DNA from: Cyclobacteriaceae bacterium
Lineage (GTDB): Bacteria > Bacteroidota > Bacteroidia > Cytophagales > Cyclobacteriaceae
Direction of reading: 5' to 3'
NCBI GenBank assembly: GCA_023151255.1
Contig: JAKLJG010000001.1
Coordinates: forward strand, 235,599-299,598
Length of the DNA stretch: 64,000 bases
The number at the start of each line of letters is the position of its first letter. The first letter of the stretch is position 1. Below the pieces are notes generated by a model. That model searched no databases. It saw only the letters and a program-made list of their open reading frames with translations, and was not told the origin of the DNA. Below are positions 51,047 through 60,096 of the stretch, piece after piece. Position numbers and translations under genes: made by a program.

Positions 51047-52320
51047 GATTTTAGCAGCGGCAAGCTAACCGTAAACGAAGATCCCTCACCATACACCGTT
51101 TTAACCGAAATACTGCCACCCATTTTTTTACACACTTCATTAACGATATAAAGCCCCAGGCCGGAGCCTTCGCCATGGGCATGCGCGCGGTAAAACATAT
51201 CGAACAGTTTTCCGCGGTGGTTATCCGAAATACCCAGCCCGTTGTCTTCAACGGTAAGGTGCCAGTGCGGATTTTCGATGCCAGCCGAAATGCGGATGTA
51301 GGGATTGGGCTTGGCTGGATCGTAATATTTCACAGCATTGCTTATCAGGTTCGACAGGATTATTCGCAGGCGACCTGCATCAGTAACAATATTGAACGTT
51401 TCCGGCACTTGTAATTGCAACTCCTGCTTGCCAAAATCGCGCATGTGGCTAAGCTGACTGATCACCTGTCGGATCATGACAGGCAGTTTAACTTCTTCCA
51501 GTTTTATTTCTGTCCGGGAATTGCGCGAGTTGTCGAGGATATCGCGGATGAATTGATCCAATGTGTTTACACGCCCGCTGATCAGCGCCACCAGACTGTC
51601 TTTCTCTGATTCGGTCTTCGCCAGGTTGTACAGGTTTATCAGCCCGAGGATGGAACTGAGCGGTGCGCGCAGGTCGTGCGATACGCTGTAGGCAAACTGG
51701 TCCAATTCGGTATTTGCTTTGGCAAGCTGGGCGTTTTGGTTTTGCAAGATCCGTTCGGAGTGTTGGTTAAGCGTGGTAAGGAAGTAAATAATAGCTACGC
51801 TCGTAATCAGGGCTACGGTAATATTAATGGTAAGGTAAATGTTGGCATACGCAGGAGGCACCACGTTATGGTTTAGGAGGTGGTCTTCCGTCCAGTAAGC
51901 GGTGAGGCACAAAATCAAAGCCAGCGTACTGAAGCCCAGTGCAAGAAATTTTTTCTGAATGCCAAACAAGGCAAAGGCGGTAAGACTGGTGCAGATAAAG
52001 TATGCATAAATGCCGGTGTAAAAGGGGTCGCTGTCGGCAAACAAAAAAACAACCCCATTAATGGCGATCATAAAAACAATACTGGCCAGTGTATAATAAC
52101 GCCTGCGGTTTAAGAGCAGTGTAATTATGCCGGCAAACATTGCGAAAACGTAGAATGGTGAGTTCCCGGTAATGCTATAAAAGGCATCTGTAATAATGTA
52201 AACCGCACCCACTACTATTGAAATGATAGCCAGTGTGGCCCGCAGGAGGGCCGTTTTATATTCCAGGTGCGAGGGGATGGGCTGCGGGCCCAGCAACCAG
52301 TTTTCGAAGCGTGAACGCAT
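51043..52320 (-). CDS. Membrane sensor histidine kinase
   Basis: Sensor kinase of 425 residues. Six N-terminal membrane helices (about 25-195), a short coiled coil (LQNQNAQLAKANTELDQ), then the HisKA domain with phospho-acceptor His in YSVSHDLRAPLSSILGL and an HATPase with N box ILSNLISNAVKYYD, G1 VEDNGLGIS and G2 GEGSGLGLYIVNEV. No periplasmic domain and no PAS domain, so the stimulus is probably sensed in the membrane or cytoplasm. The response regulator is not adjacent; the next gene down encodes an exported protein of unknown function. Confidence 0.92.
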   Translation of the reverse strand: MRSRFENWLLGPQPIPSHLEYKTALLRATLAIISIVVGAVYIITDAFYSITGNSPFYVFAMFAGIITLLLNRRRYYTLASIVFMIAINGVVFLFADSDPFYTGIYAYFICTSLTAFALFGIQKKFLALGFSTLALILCLTAYWTEDHLLNHNVVPPAYANIYLTINITVALITSVAIIYFLTTLNQHSERILQNQNAQLAKANTELDQFAYSVSHDLRAPLSSILGLINLYNLAKTESEKDSLVALISGRVNTLDQFIRDILDNSRNSRTEIKLEEVKLPVMIRQVISQLSHMRDFGKQELQLQVPETFNIVTDAGRLRIILSNLISNAVKYYDPAKPNPYIRISAGIENPHWHLTVEDNGLGISDNHRGKLFDMFYRAHAHGEGSGLGLYIVNEVCKKMGGSISVKTVYGEGSSFTVSLPLLKS

Positions 52321-52339
52321 GGAACAGGTAGTGACTAAA

Positions 52340-52347
52340 CAAAGATA
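52340..52347 (-). promoter_or_regulatory. Candidate -7 box of the histidine kinase
   Basis: TATCTTTG on the minus strand is a full match to TAnnTTTG, with transcription expected to begin about 15 bases before the kinase ATG. I see no matching TTTG at the -33 position, so it is weak evidence. Confidence 0.3.
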
Positions 52348-52433
52348 AGCGGTTGTGTTAATTTCTGAAGATAGCCTTTCTTTAGCATAGTGAGACCCTT
52401 TAAACCACTTAACTGGTGTAGTGAAATTCCCGA

Positions 52434-54020
52434 TTACAAAGGTTCCATCAAAATCGCCAAAAACGTTTTCACGGCATCCACATAGTTTCCAACCCGTATG
52501 TTTTCGTTTTCAGCATGTTGGTTATTGTCAGGATTAACGGTGGGCACACTTACAGCAGGAATGCCCAGCGTGGTTACAAAAGGTGATATGGGGATGGAGC
52601 CGCCCGTCATCCGGATTTTTATTGGCTCACTGCCAAAGGCTTTTACCATCGCCCGGTTCAGCCACAAACCAACTTCGGAGTTGAACGGTGTCTGGAACGG
52701 ACCGTACGCAACGCTTGAGGTAAACGATGCAATCCGCGGGTACTTCAACCGCTCTTCTTCCGTGGGCGTACGATCAATAATGTAATATCCCTTTCTCTCA
52801 ACCTGCTGGCGTACCAACCCGATTAACCTATCGGCATCGCTGCTGGGCACCAGCCGGATGTCAATTTCGGCAATGGCTTTATCAGGTATTAATGTACGGG
52901 CTTCATTGCCAACATACAGGGCATTAAGTCCGCGGATGTTCAACGTGGGATACTGAATAGATTCTTGAAAATTATCACCCACCTTGTCGCGCTCGGCAAT
53001 GCCGAGAAATTTTTTTATTTGTGTTTCATCATCGGGTACCTGGCTCAGGATTTTCTTTTCTTCTTCGGAGAGCACAACGCCATCGTAAAACCCGGGAATG
53101 GTCACCCGGCCTTCATCATCTTTCATGGAGGCGAGCAACTGGGCCAGGCGCATGGCCGGGTTGGGTGTAAAGTTGCCATAGTTGCCACTGTGTGCCGGGT
53201 TGCGCGGGCCAAATACGGTTAGCGTGATGGTACAGATGCCGCGCGCGCCAAAACTGAGCGTAGGCTGGTTGGAGATGTGCCGGGGCCCGTCAAAAATAAT
53301 AAACATGTCTGCGGCCAGGTCGCTCCTGTATTTTTCAACGGCACCCGGAAGATTGGGGGATCCGAGCTCTTCTTCGAAATCCATAATCACTTTCATATTG
53401 AAGTTGGGCTCCTGCTTCAGTTCATCAAGGGCATCAAGCGAGGCCAGGAAAGCCGCTGCCGGTCCTTTGGCATCGGAGGTGGCACGCGCAAAAATGCGCC
53501 AGTCGGGATCGTAGCCTTCAAAGAGACGCTCATACGGAATGGTATTCCACATGCCCTGCGCATCTTTTTCTTTTAATGTGGGTTTCCACGGACTTTCCTG
53601 GTTCCATTGTGCCGGGTTTACGGGCTGGCCGTCAATCTGCAGGTAAATCAACACCGTTTTTGTTGTCTTTACCGGTTTCTTCACCTTCCGTTCAGCCAGC
53701 AGCAGGGGCACGGTGGCGGTATTTAGCCGTTTGGTGCTAAAGTTCCGTTTGGCGAAAGCGGCTTCACACCACTGCACATTTTTTTCAATGTCGTCAGGGT
53801 AGTGCGCATCGTTGGGCAGACTCAGCAGGTCGTAAAATTCTTTAAAGGAAGCCACGGCATGCCTGGTTGCCATTTCATTCGGGTTTATGGGTTTACTCTT
53901 TTGGGCACAGGCAATGAAGTGTAGGGTAATAAAACCAACTGTAAGTAATTTCACTATCAACAAATTGAACTTTGTCTCTTTAGGGAGAAGGGTGGGGGGT
54001 GTTTTAAACAACCTTTTCAT
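52434..54020 (-). CDS. M20 family metallopeptidase (dipeptidase-like), lipoprotein
   Basis: Exported metallopeptidase of 528 residues with lipoprotein signal LTVGFITLHFIAC. Metal-ligand positions of the family: LIYLQIDGQPVNPAQW (the usual H-x-D is Q-I-D), Asp in ARATSDAKGPAAAF, Glu-Glu in MDFEEELGSPNLP, a later Asp in FIIFDGPRH, and a C-terminal His in NPDNNQHAENENI. One histidine ligand is thus replaced by Gln. ATG 54020 overlaps the stop of the upstream gene (TAATG), but GTG 53954 would give a better signal peptide; a GC-rich repeat lies between them. Probably cleaves dipeptides or acylated amino acids. Confidence 0.85.
   Translation of the reverse strand: MKRLFKTPPTLLPKETKFNLLIVKLLTVGFITLHFIACAQKSKPINPNEMATRHAVASFKEFYDLLSLPNDAHYPDDIEKNVQWCEAAFAKRNFSTKRLNTATVPLLLAERKVKKPVKTTKTVLIYLQIDGQPVNPAQWNQESPWKPTLKEKDAQGMWNTIPYERLFEGYDPDWRIFARATSDAKGPAAAFLASLDALDELKQEPNFNMKVIMDFEEELGSPNLPGAVEKYRSDLAADMFIIFDGPRHISNQPTLSFGARGICTITLTVFGPRNPAHSGNYGNFTPNPAMRLAQLLASMKDDEGRVTIPGFYDGVVLSEEEKKILSQVPDDETQIKKFLGIAERDKVGDNFQESIQYPTLNIRGLNALYVGNEARTLIPDKAIAEIDIRLVPSSDADRLIGLVRQQVERKGYYIIDRTPTEEERLKYPRIASFTSSVAYGPFQTPFNSEVGLWLNRAMVKAFGSEPIKIRMTGGSIPISPFVTTLGIPAVSVPTVNPDNNQHAENENIRVGNYVDAVKTFLAILMEPL
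53971..54005 (-). repeat. GC-rich repeat fragment at the M20 peptidase start
   Basis: On the minus strand the stretch starts AAAACACCCCCCACCC and runs into TTCTCCCTAAAGAGAC. Its first 12 bases equal those of the dnaE-like insert at 9327. If ATG 54020 is the true start it is translated as K-T-P-P-T-L-L-P-K-E-T; if GTG 53954 is, it lies in the gene's leader. Confidence 0.45.
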
Positions 54021-54517
54021 TATTTAAGGTATTTTTCAGGTACTGTATAACCCATGCTTTCGGCACACCAAAAGATATTCATAATGTAGTACCGCGAGCC
54101 ATCATAAAACAGTTGAATGCTGTTGATGCCGCGATTGGTTACCGGGCCGTCTTTGCGCTCACGGGTTTCGTAGGTGCTGAACGCATGCGTAACCGTACCG
54201 AACTGCTCGGTAATGCGGTGCAATTCACGCTCGAAAAAACCTGTAGGGATACGGGTGCTGAATAACTGTACGTATTCGTCAGGGCTTAATGCCCGGTAAG
54301 TAATTTTACCATCCTGATTTTTTACGGTAGGGATAAGTTTTGCATCAGCGGCAAACAGGTTTTTAAACCGGTTCCAGTCGCGCGGTTCGCCCGGCTCTCC
54401 ACAGATGACATTGTACAAAGCGGCAATGATCGCATCAACCGACTGCACATCAGCCGCATAATTTTGCGCCTGGAGGGCAGCCGGAAGTAAGGCGAGCAGC
54501 AGGAGGTATTTTTTCAT
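54020..54517 (-). CDS. Exported SnoaL/DUF4440-like protein
   Basis: Small exported protein of about 165 residues with signal peptide MKKYLLLLALLPAALQAQ. The body has a SnoaL-like cone fold pattern: SVDAIIAALYNVICGEPGEP, DWNRFKNLFAADAKLIPTV, TVTHAFSTYETRERKDGPVT and YDGSRYYIMNIFWCAESMG. Members bind or turn over small ligands; no catalytic residue is evident. ATG 54517 starts the signal peptide; the open frame upstream (to 54796) runs through the divergent glycosyltransferase and is not coding. The M20 peptidase start overlaps its stop by one base. Confidence 0.82.
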   Translation of the reverse strand: MKKYLLLLALLPAALQAQNYAADVQSVDAIIAALYNVICGEPGEPRDWNRFKNLFAADAKLIPTVKNQDGKITYRALSPDEYVQLFSTRIPTGFFERELHRITEQFGTVTHAFSTYETRERKDGPVTNRGINSIQLFYDGSRYYIMNIFWCAESMGYTVPEKYLK

Positions 54518-54571
54518 GTTGAAGTTTTTGATGAGTCCCGAAGTTACGAAAACCCAGAAGTGAACGGTTCG

Positions 54572-54600
54572 GTTGATCGATAAATCTTTACTTACTTTTG
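54572..54600 (+). promoter_or_regulatory. Candidate promoter of the GT2 gene
   Basis: GTTG (54572-54575) and TACTTTTG (54593-54600), a full TAnnTTTG match, lie 17 bases apart, slightly short for the consensus. The message would start about 5 bases before the ATG at 54611. Confidence 0.35.
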
Positions 54601-54610
54601 CCCGGTAACC

Positions 54611-55582
54611 ATGCGTGCTGCTATTACATTTTCCGTAATCGTTCCGGTTTATAACCGGCCTGATGAGATCCGCGAACTGCTGGAGAGCCTTGTACAGCAA
54701 ACCTTTACAGCTTTTGAGGTGCTTGTTGTTGAAGACGGTTCGCCTGTTCGGTGCGATACGGTTGTCGATGCCTATCGGGATAAACTGCACATCCAATACT
54801 TTTATAAACCCAACTCGGGGCCCGGCCCCAGCCGCAACTTTGGTAGTGAAAAAGCAGCAGGTAATTACTTGGTATACTTTGATTCAGACTGTTTAATCCC
54901 ACCAGATTATTTTCAAATTGTTTATAACGTACTACAAAAAGAGGGTACCGATGCGTGGGGTGGTCCTGATCGCGGGCATGCTGATTTCAGCCCGGTGCAG
55001 CAAGCCATGGCCTACACCATGGCATCGGTATTAACCACAGGGGGTATCCGTGGCAGCAAACGGGTAGCAGAAAAATTTCAGCCGCGTAGTTTTAACATGG
55101 GTATTTCGCGTAAGGTATTCGAAACAACTGGCGGCTTTCGCTTTGATCGGCTGGCCGAAGATATTGAGTTAAGCGTACGCATACGAAAGGCGGGGTTTCG
55201 CATCGTACTTATTGAAGAGGCGTATGTTTTTCATAAACGCAGAACATCGCTGAAACAATTTTATGGGCAAGTAATGGGCTTTGGGCGAGGCCGGGTGCGT
55301 GTGGGCCGGGCCCACCCGGGCGAAGTAAAAATGGTTCATTGGTTTCCGGCTGCCTTTGTTGTGGGATTGGCCAGCCTGCCGGTATTGCTGGTGGTAAGCC
55401 CGGTACTATTTAAACTCACTATAAGTTTGTACCTGGCTTACCTGGCAGCCATTGCTGCCGATGCCTGGCTGACCACCAAGTCAGTTACCGTTGCCTTGCT
55501 AAGCGTACCCTCAGCGCTAGTTCAGCTGATCGGCTATGGCATCGGCTTTTTACGGGAAATCATAAAACCTTACATGGGTTAA
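54611..55582 (+). CDS. Family 2 glycosyltransferase
   Basis: GT2 enzyme of 323 residues with the GT-A start FSVIVPVYNRPDEIRELLES, VLVVEDGSP, the metal site YFDSDCLIPPDYF and the acceptor-side motif RLAEDIELSVRIRKAGFRI (E-D-x-x-L-S-x-R-x). Two or three C-terminal helices (VVGLASLPVLLVVSPVLFKL; SLYLAYLAAIAADAWL) anchor it to the membrane. Sugar and acceptor unknown. Single gene between the peptidase pair and the OmpA gene. Confidence 0.9.
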   Translation: MRAAITFSVIVPVYNRPDEIRELLESLVQQTFTAFEVLVVEDGSPVRCDTVVDAYRDKLHIQYFYKPNSGPGPSRNFGSEKAAGNYLVYFDSDCLIPPDYFQIVYNVLQKEGTDAWGGPDRGHADFSPVQQAMAYTMASVLTTGGIRGSKRVAEKFQPRSFNMGISRKVFETTGGFRFDRLAEDIELSVRIRKAGFRIVLIEEAYVFHKRRTSLKQFYGQVMGFGRGRVRVGRAHPGEVKMVHWFPAAFVVGLASLPVLLVVSPVLFKLTISLYLAYLAAIAADAWLTTKSVTVALLSVPSALVQLIGYGIGFLREIIKPYMG

Positions 55583-55670
55583 TATCTCAATTTTAGGCTG
55601 TTTCAAAATCCTAACCTTGAAATTCTTGTTTTTTTTGGTGAATATTGGGTATAAACCAAGCCTATCTTAC

Positions 55671-56888
55671 ATGAATTTTTTTACCCTGCGGGTCTTTCTG
55701 GTGATCCTTGTACTTCAAAGTTTTTGCGTTGTTGGCCAGTCGGCCGGTGAGTTAAAAGCCGGCTATTACGTGGTGGTTGCCGCCTATGCCAGCACGCGTG
55801 AAGACTATGCAAACCGCTACACACAACAGTTAACAGCCAGCGGCCACACGGCCCAATATGGCTTTAACACGAAGAAGAATCTTTACTTTGTTTACCTGAG
55901 TTACTTTACTGATCTGAAATCTGCATTAGTAGATATGCAACAGGTTCGTTCAAAGGGTCAGTTTACCGATGCCTGGGTACGCGTGGTATCGGGCGACATT
56001 GTACTGGCGGAAAAACCGGCAACCGATGAGACCGCACCAAAAACAGAAAATAAACCTATTGAGTCAACGCCAGCGCCACAACCCATACCGCCAGTTGAAG
56101 AAAAGCCGGTAACTACATTGCCGGCAGATGAACCTGAAGAAGAACAGAAACTTGTTCAGTATCCGGTAATGACGCTTGGTAATACCGAGGTGTTTCTAAG
56201 TTTATATAATGCTACCAACAACCGCGTAATTGATGGCGATGTGCAGGTAATTGATACAGAGAGAAACCGACTGATCACCACAGTGAAAGGCAATGAATAC
56301 CTGATTCTTCCTGATCCTAAAACCAAATCCGGTCAACTCACCCTCATTGCCGAAGTGTTTGGCTACCGAAAACAGCAGGTTGAAATCAATTACCCGTTGC
56401 CGTTGCGCGATACCATTAAACCCTATATCGAACTGATGGGCACAACCCTGGCTGTGAAATTTGATATGACTCGTTACCACCGCGGTGACATTGCCACACT
56501 CTACCACGTTTACTTTTTTAACGATGCCGCCATTATGCTGCCGGAATCAAAGTATGAACTGACAAGCCTGGTGGAGTTGATGAAGGAAAATCCCAATTAC
56601 CGTATTAAACTACACGGTCATACCAACGGCAATTACCACGGCAAAATTCTTCAACTGGGTCCTGATCAGAATTTTTTCTCGCTGGATGGAGCCCGCCAAA
56701 CCATTGGTTCGGCAAAAGACCTGTCCTTCCAGCGTGCCGAAACCATTAAGGAGTACCTGATGGTTAACGGCATTGATGGTAGCCGGATTGAAATTAAAGC
56801 CTGGGGTGGCAAGCGGCCCCTGTACGACCGGCACAGCGCCAATGCGAAGAAAAATGTGCGTGTAGAGGTTGAAATTCTGCAGGAATAG
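55671..56888 (+). CDS. SPOR and OmpA domain envelope protein
   Basis: Exported protein of about 405 residues. Signal peptide LRVFLVILVLQSFCVVGQ, then a SPOR-like peptidoglycan domain (AGYYVVVAAYASTREDYANR, about 35-110), a Pro/Glu-rich linker (PAPQPIPPVEEKPVTTLPAD), a beta-rich middle, and an OmpA-type domain at the end (NPNYRIKLHGHTNGNYHG; QRAETIKEYLMVNGIDGSRI; RVEVEIL). A protein with two wall-binding domains probably tethers the outer membrane to the cell wall. ATG 55671 begins the signal peptide; the frame is open to TTG 55617. Confidence 0.85.
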   Translation: MNFFTLRVFLVILVLQSFCVVGQSAGELKAGYYVVVAAYASTREDYANRYTQQLTASGHTAQYGFNTKKNLYFVYLSYFTDLKSALVDMQQVRSKGQFTDAWVRVVSGDIVLAEKPATDETAPKTENKPIESTPAPQPIPPVEEKPVTTLPADEPEEEQKLVQYPVMTLGNTEVFLSLYNATNNRVIDGDVQVIDTERNRLITTVKGNEYLILPDPKTKSGQLTLIAEVFGYRKQQVEINYPLPLRDTIKPYIELMGTTLAVKFDMTRYHRGDIATLYHVYFFNDAAIMLPESKYELTSLVELMKENPNYRIKLHGHTNGNYHGKILQLGPDQNFFSLDGARQTIGSAKDLSFQRAETIKEYLMVNGIDGSRIEIKAWGGKRPLYDRHSANAKKNVRVEVEILQE

Positions 56889-56977
56889 GCAGCCATTAAC
56901 CGCTGCTTAACCTGATCTTAATCATTTGTTAATATTGGGGTTTTTAAGAAACTTGGGTTGCTTAAAACTGCAATCCA

Positions 56978-57754
56978 ATGAAACGTGTTTTCAGAAGTTT
57001 CTTTCTTATCATCAACTACAAAACCTTAATTGTTACCATCCTGGCGGTGGTGTCAACCTACATCTGTTTTCACCTGGGTCTTACCGCCAAATTTCCTGAT
57101 ATGCTGGTAGGGGTGGCCATCGTCTTTCCGGTCGTATTTTCTATCGGGTCGGCCTATAACCGCAGGGAAACGGCTTTGCAGCGGCTCTCTGATTTTAAGG
57201 GTCATGCCATTGCCATTTATTACGCCACGCGCGACTGGACTACAAATAAAGAAAGCGATTTGCCCGAACGTACCCGAAAACTGGTTAATGATTTAACGCA
57301 ATTAATGAAGAACATGTTCACCTCATCGCAGCGACACGAGTGGCACGATAACGAGGTTAAGATCTACAATTTATTTTCTTCGCTCTCGGCATTAACTATG
57401 GAATTGAGGAGCCTGGGGGTTCAGAGCGGTGAGATTTCGCGTGTAAGCCAGTACGTAAGCAAAATGATTATCGCCTTCGATAACCTGAAAATCATTCACG
57501 CCTATCGCACCCCGGTTACGTTACGGGCCTACAGCAAAGTGTTTATTTACATTTTCCCGATTATTTACGGCCCATATTTCGCCAGCACCTTTCACGATTA
57601 TTCCGCTCAGCTGGAGTATGTAATGCCCGTGTTGTACAGTTTCATCCTGGTTAGCCTGGATAACATTCAGGACCACCTTGAACATCCGTTTGATGAAGTA
57701 GGCGAAGATGATATCCGTATTGATGAGCGTGAAATTGTGGAGTTGATGAAGTAG
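56978..57754 (+). CDS. Bestrophin-like membrane protein
   Basis: Membrane protein of 258 residues with four predicted helices: IINYKTLIVTILAVVSTYIC, LVGVAIVFPVVFSIGSAYNR, VFIYIFPIIYGPYFAST and LEYVMPVLYSFILVSLDNIQ. The loop YNRRETALQRLSDFKGHAI and the C-terminal DHLEHPFDEVGEDDIRID match bestrophin/UPF0187 proteins, which form pentameric anion channels; full family assignment needs a profile search. Gene follows the SPOR-OmpA gene by 89 bases, possibly in one unit. Confidence 0.7.
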   Translation: MKRVFRSFFLIINYKTLIVTILAVVSTYICFHLGLTAKFPDMLVGVAIVFPVVFSIGSAYNRRETALQRLSDFKGHAIAIYYATRDWTTNKESDLPERTRKLVNDLTQLMKNMFTSSQRHEWHDNEVKIYNLFSSLSALTMELRSLGVQSGEISRVSQYVSKMIIAFDNLKIIHAYRTPVTLRAYSKVFIYIFPIIYGPYFASTFHDYSAQLEYVMPVLYSFILVSLDNIQDHLEHPFDEVGEDDIRIDEREIVELMK

Positions 57755-57756
57755 CG

Positions 57757-58170
57757 TTACCGACCCCTTGTAAATTCGAGCAGTGGGGTTGTGCCTTTTA
57801 GCAACACCAGTTTTTCTCCCTGCACATCAAATGCATCCACTTCGTTTAGCAACTTAAAGAAGTTGTCTTCAACGCTCATGGTTTCCTGGCAGTACATTTT
57901 GGTAGAACCTACACCGGTAAAACTAATCCGGTTACCCGCTTTATTACAGGAACCGAAATACCGGTTGCAGCCGCCAAAGCCGCTGATGCGGCTTTCGTTT
58001 TCTGTAAAAGACAGTGTTACCGGGTTTTGCATTTTGCTCACATCCTCCTGGCCGAGGAGCACTAATCTCCATTCGGTTGCCTGTAGTGATGCATCCGGGG
58101 TTTTGCAGCCTATTAAGAGTATGGCAGTGCAGGCAACGATACCTTGAAAAGATTTACAAATCGAGTACAT
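57757..58170 (-). CDS. META-domain lipoprotein
   Basis: Lipoprotein of about 137 residues with signal QGIVACTAILLIGC (lipobox). The META (HslJ-like) domain is complete: ATEWRLVLLG, SRISGFGGCNRYFGS, FTGVGSTKMYCQETMSVEDNF (shortened here: M-Y-C) and KLVLLKGTTPLLEF. The two cysteines of the domain could form a disulphide. Function unknown; META proteins are linked to stress resistance in other bacteria. ATG 58170 overlaps the GNAT stop by 17 bases. Confidence 0.85.
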   Translation of the reverse strand: MYSICKSFQGIVACTAILLIGCKTPDASLQATEWRLVLLGQEDVSKMQNPVTLSFTENESRISGFGGCNRYFGSCNKAGNRISFTGVGSTKMYCQETMSVEDNFFKLLNEVDAFDVQGEKLVLLKGTTPLLEFTRGR

Positions 58171-58456
58171 CGTGGTAGGATTTTGTTTTTTCAAATACTG
58201 CTTTGGCAAACGGACAAAGCGGCATGACTTTTAATTTTTTTTCACGGGCGTACAGCACAGCAGCCTCCACCAGTTGTTTTCCGGCTCCTTTGCCGCGCAG
58301 CGCATCTGAAACTTCAGTATGATCGATAATGAGCAACCTGTCGCCTGCCATGCTGAAAGTCATTTCAGCCAGGCGCATGCTGTCTCCACGGATAAAGAAT
58401 GCACCTTTTGCTCCGGATTGTTCAAATTGAATGTCCACGTTATTTGGCGTAAGCAA
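58154..58456 (-). CDS. GNAT family acetyltransferase (YidJ-type, short)
   Basis: Small acetyltransferase of 100 residues of the short GNAT subgroup (Gcn5-related, about 90-100 residues): acetyl-CoA site [20 protein letters not shown] with R-G-K-G-A-G, followed by [18 protein letters not shown], where the Cys replaces the usual catalytic position of YjdJ-like proteins. It lies between rny (17-base overlap at its 5' end) and the META lipoprotein (17-base overlap at its 3' end), all on the minus strand, so it is translated from the rny message. Confidence 0.82.
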   Translation of the reverse strand: MLTPNNVDIQFEQSGAKGAFFIRGDSMRLAEMTFSMAGDRLLIIDHTEVSDALRGKGAGKQLVEAAVLYAREKKLKVMPLCPFAKAVFEKTKSYHDVLDL

Positions 58457-60032
58457 CGCTGCGCATTTCCCGGATGACGGTAACTTTTATCTGGCCGGGA
58501 TACTGCATGTCGCGCTCAATCTTCTGCGATATTTCAAAACTGAGTTGGCTTGCCCGCTCATCGCTTACTTTTTCAGCATCCAGAATTACGCGCAGTTCGC
58601 GCCCGGCCTGTATGGCATAGCATTTTTCAACGCCATCGAAGCTGGTACCGAGCTCCTCCAGTTCTTTGAGTCGCTTGATATATTGTTCCATTACCTCACG
58701 TCTTGCGCCAGGTCGGGCACCACTGATGGCATCACAGGCCTGTACAATAGGCGAGATGATACTGGTCATTTCAATCTCATCATGGTGGGCGCCAATGGCG
58801 TTGCAGACCGAAGGATGTTCTTTATACTTCTGCGCCAACTCCATACCCACAATGGCGTGGGGTTTTTCCAGTTCTTCGGGCCACACCTTGCCAATATCGT
58901 GCAACAGACCGGCTCGTTTTGCTTGCTTTACGTTTAAGCCCAGTTCGGCTGCCATCACGGCACACAGGTTGGCTACTTCGCGTGAGTGTTGCAGTAGGTT
59001 TTGACCGTAGGATGAACGGAACCGCATCCGACCCACCATTTTTACCAGTTCGGGGTGCAGGCCGTGGATACCCAGGTCGATCACCGTGCGTTCGCCCAGT
59101 TCCACGATTTCCTCTTCGATGTTTTTTGTAGTCTTTGCCACAATTTCTTCGATGCGGGCAGGGTGTATGCGGCCGTCCTGCACCAATCGGTGAAGGGAAA
59201 GGCGGGCAATTTCCCTACGCACGGGGTCAAAGCCGCTGATGATGATCGCTTCGGGTGTATCGTCAACAATAATTTCAACACCGGTGGCGGCTTCGAGCGT
59301 CCGGATGTTGCGTCCTTCACGCCCGATGATTTTTCCTTTGATGTCATCGCTTTCGATGTTGAATACCGACACACAGTTTTCGATGGCATGCTCGGTGGCG
59401 GTGCGCTGAATGGTTTCCACCACAATTTTTTTCGCCTCTTTGGTGGCCGTGAGTTTGGCCTGCTCCATGATGTCTTTTATGTAGGAGGCTGCCCGTGTCT
59501 GGGCTTCGTCTTTTAAAGAGGCTACCAGTTGCTCACGGGCTTCTTCGGCAGTAAGCTTGGAAATGTTTTCGAGTATCTGCACTTTTTGCTGGTTAAACTT
59601 TTCCTGTTCTTCCCTGCGCCTGCGCACTTGTTCCAGTTGCTGAGCCAGGGTTTGCTGCATCTCGGCCAGTTCAGCTTCTTTGCGTTTTACCTGTTCCAGT
59701 TCTTTGTTTATCTGTGCTTCGCGCTGTTTTACTTTTTGCTCGTTGCTGATGATCTGGTTTTTCTTGCGGTTGGCCTCTTCCTCAAATTCCGATTTCATTT
59801 TGAGGATTTTTTCTTTGGCCTCAATGATTTTGTCTTTCTTCAGGTTCTCAGCCGCGATTTCGGCTTCTTTTAAAATCAGTTTGGCTTTCTGGTCAAGTTC
59901 TTTCTGGCGCTTGCTGATTTTGCGTTTATACAAAATCGTGCCCAGTACGATGCTGAGAATTATAGTGGCCAGCAGGGCAACTCCGAATACCATCAGGAAT
60001 TCGTTACCCAAGCCAAAATCAAGTAGTATCAT
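58440..60032 (-). CDS. rny: Ribonuclease Y
   Basis: Membrane-anchored endoribonuclease of 530 residues that starts mRNA decay. N-terminal helix ([20 protein letters not shown]), long coiled coil (about 35-210, very Glu/Lys/Gln rich), KH domain with [18 protein letters not shown] near residue 235, then the HD domain with [17 protein letters not shown] near residue 380 and the second His in GAHHDEIEM. The HD metal residues are present, so it should be active. ZapA and PheT lie upstream on the same strand. Confidence 0.95.
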   Translation of the reverse strand: MILLDFGLGNEFLMVFGVALLATIILSIVLGTILYKRKISKRQKELDQKAKLILKEAEIAAENLKKDKIIEAKEKILKMKSEFEEEANRKKNQIISNEQKVKQREAQINKELEQVKRKEAELAEMQQTLAQQLEQVRRRREEQEKFNQQKVQILENISKLTAEEAREQLVASLKDEAQTRAASYIKDIMEQAKLTATKEAKKIVVETIQRTATEHAIENCVSVFNIESDDIKGKIIGREGRNIRTLEAATGVEIIVDDTPEAIIISGFDPVRREIARLSLHRLVQDGRIHPARIEEIVAKTTKNIEEEIVELGERTVIDLGIHGLHPELVKMVGRMRFRSSYGQNLLQHSREVANLCAVMAAELGLNVKQAKRAGLLHDIGKVWPEELEKPHAIVGMELAQKYKEHPSVCNAIGAHHDEIEMTSIISPIVQACDAISGARPGARREVMEQYIKRLKELEELGTSFDGVEKCYAIQAGRELRVILDAEKVSDERASQLSFEISQKIERDMQYPGQIKVTVIREMRSVAYAK

Positions 60033-60096
60033 AACATTATGGGTTAAAGGTTACCGTTAACCCGGCAGGCCTAAATAAGGCAGGGAAGTTTTCGAA

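Noticed and set aside
54518-54796. N-terminal extension of the SnoaL-like gene
   Set aside because: The frame is open but runs through the divergent glycosyltransferase start, and the clear signal peptide begins at ATG 54517.
60033-60096. 6S-like RNA between zapA and rny
   Set aside because: Only 64 bases are available, much shorter than a 6S RNA; the two small hairpins there are not enough.
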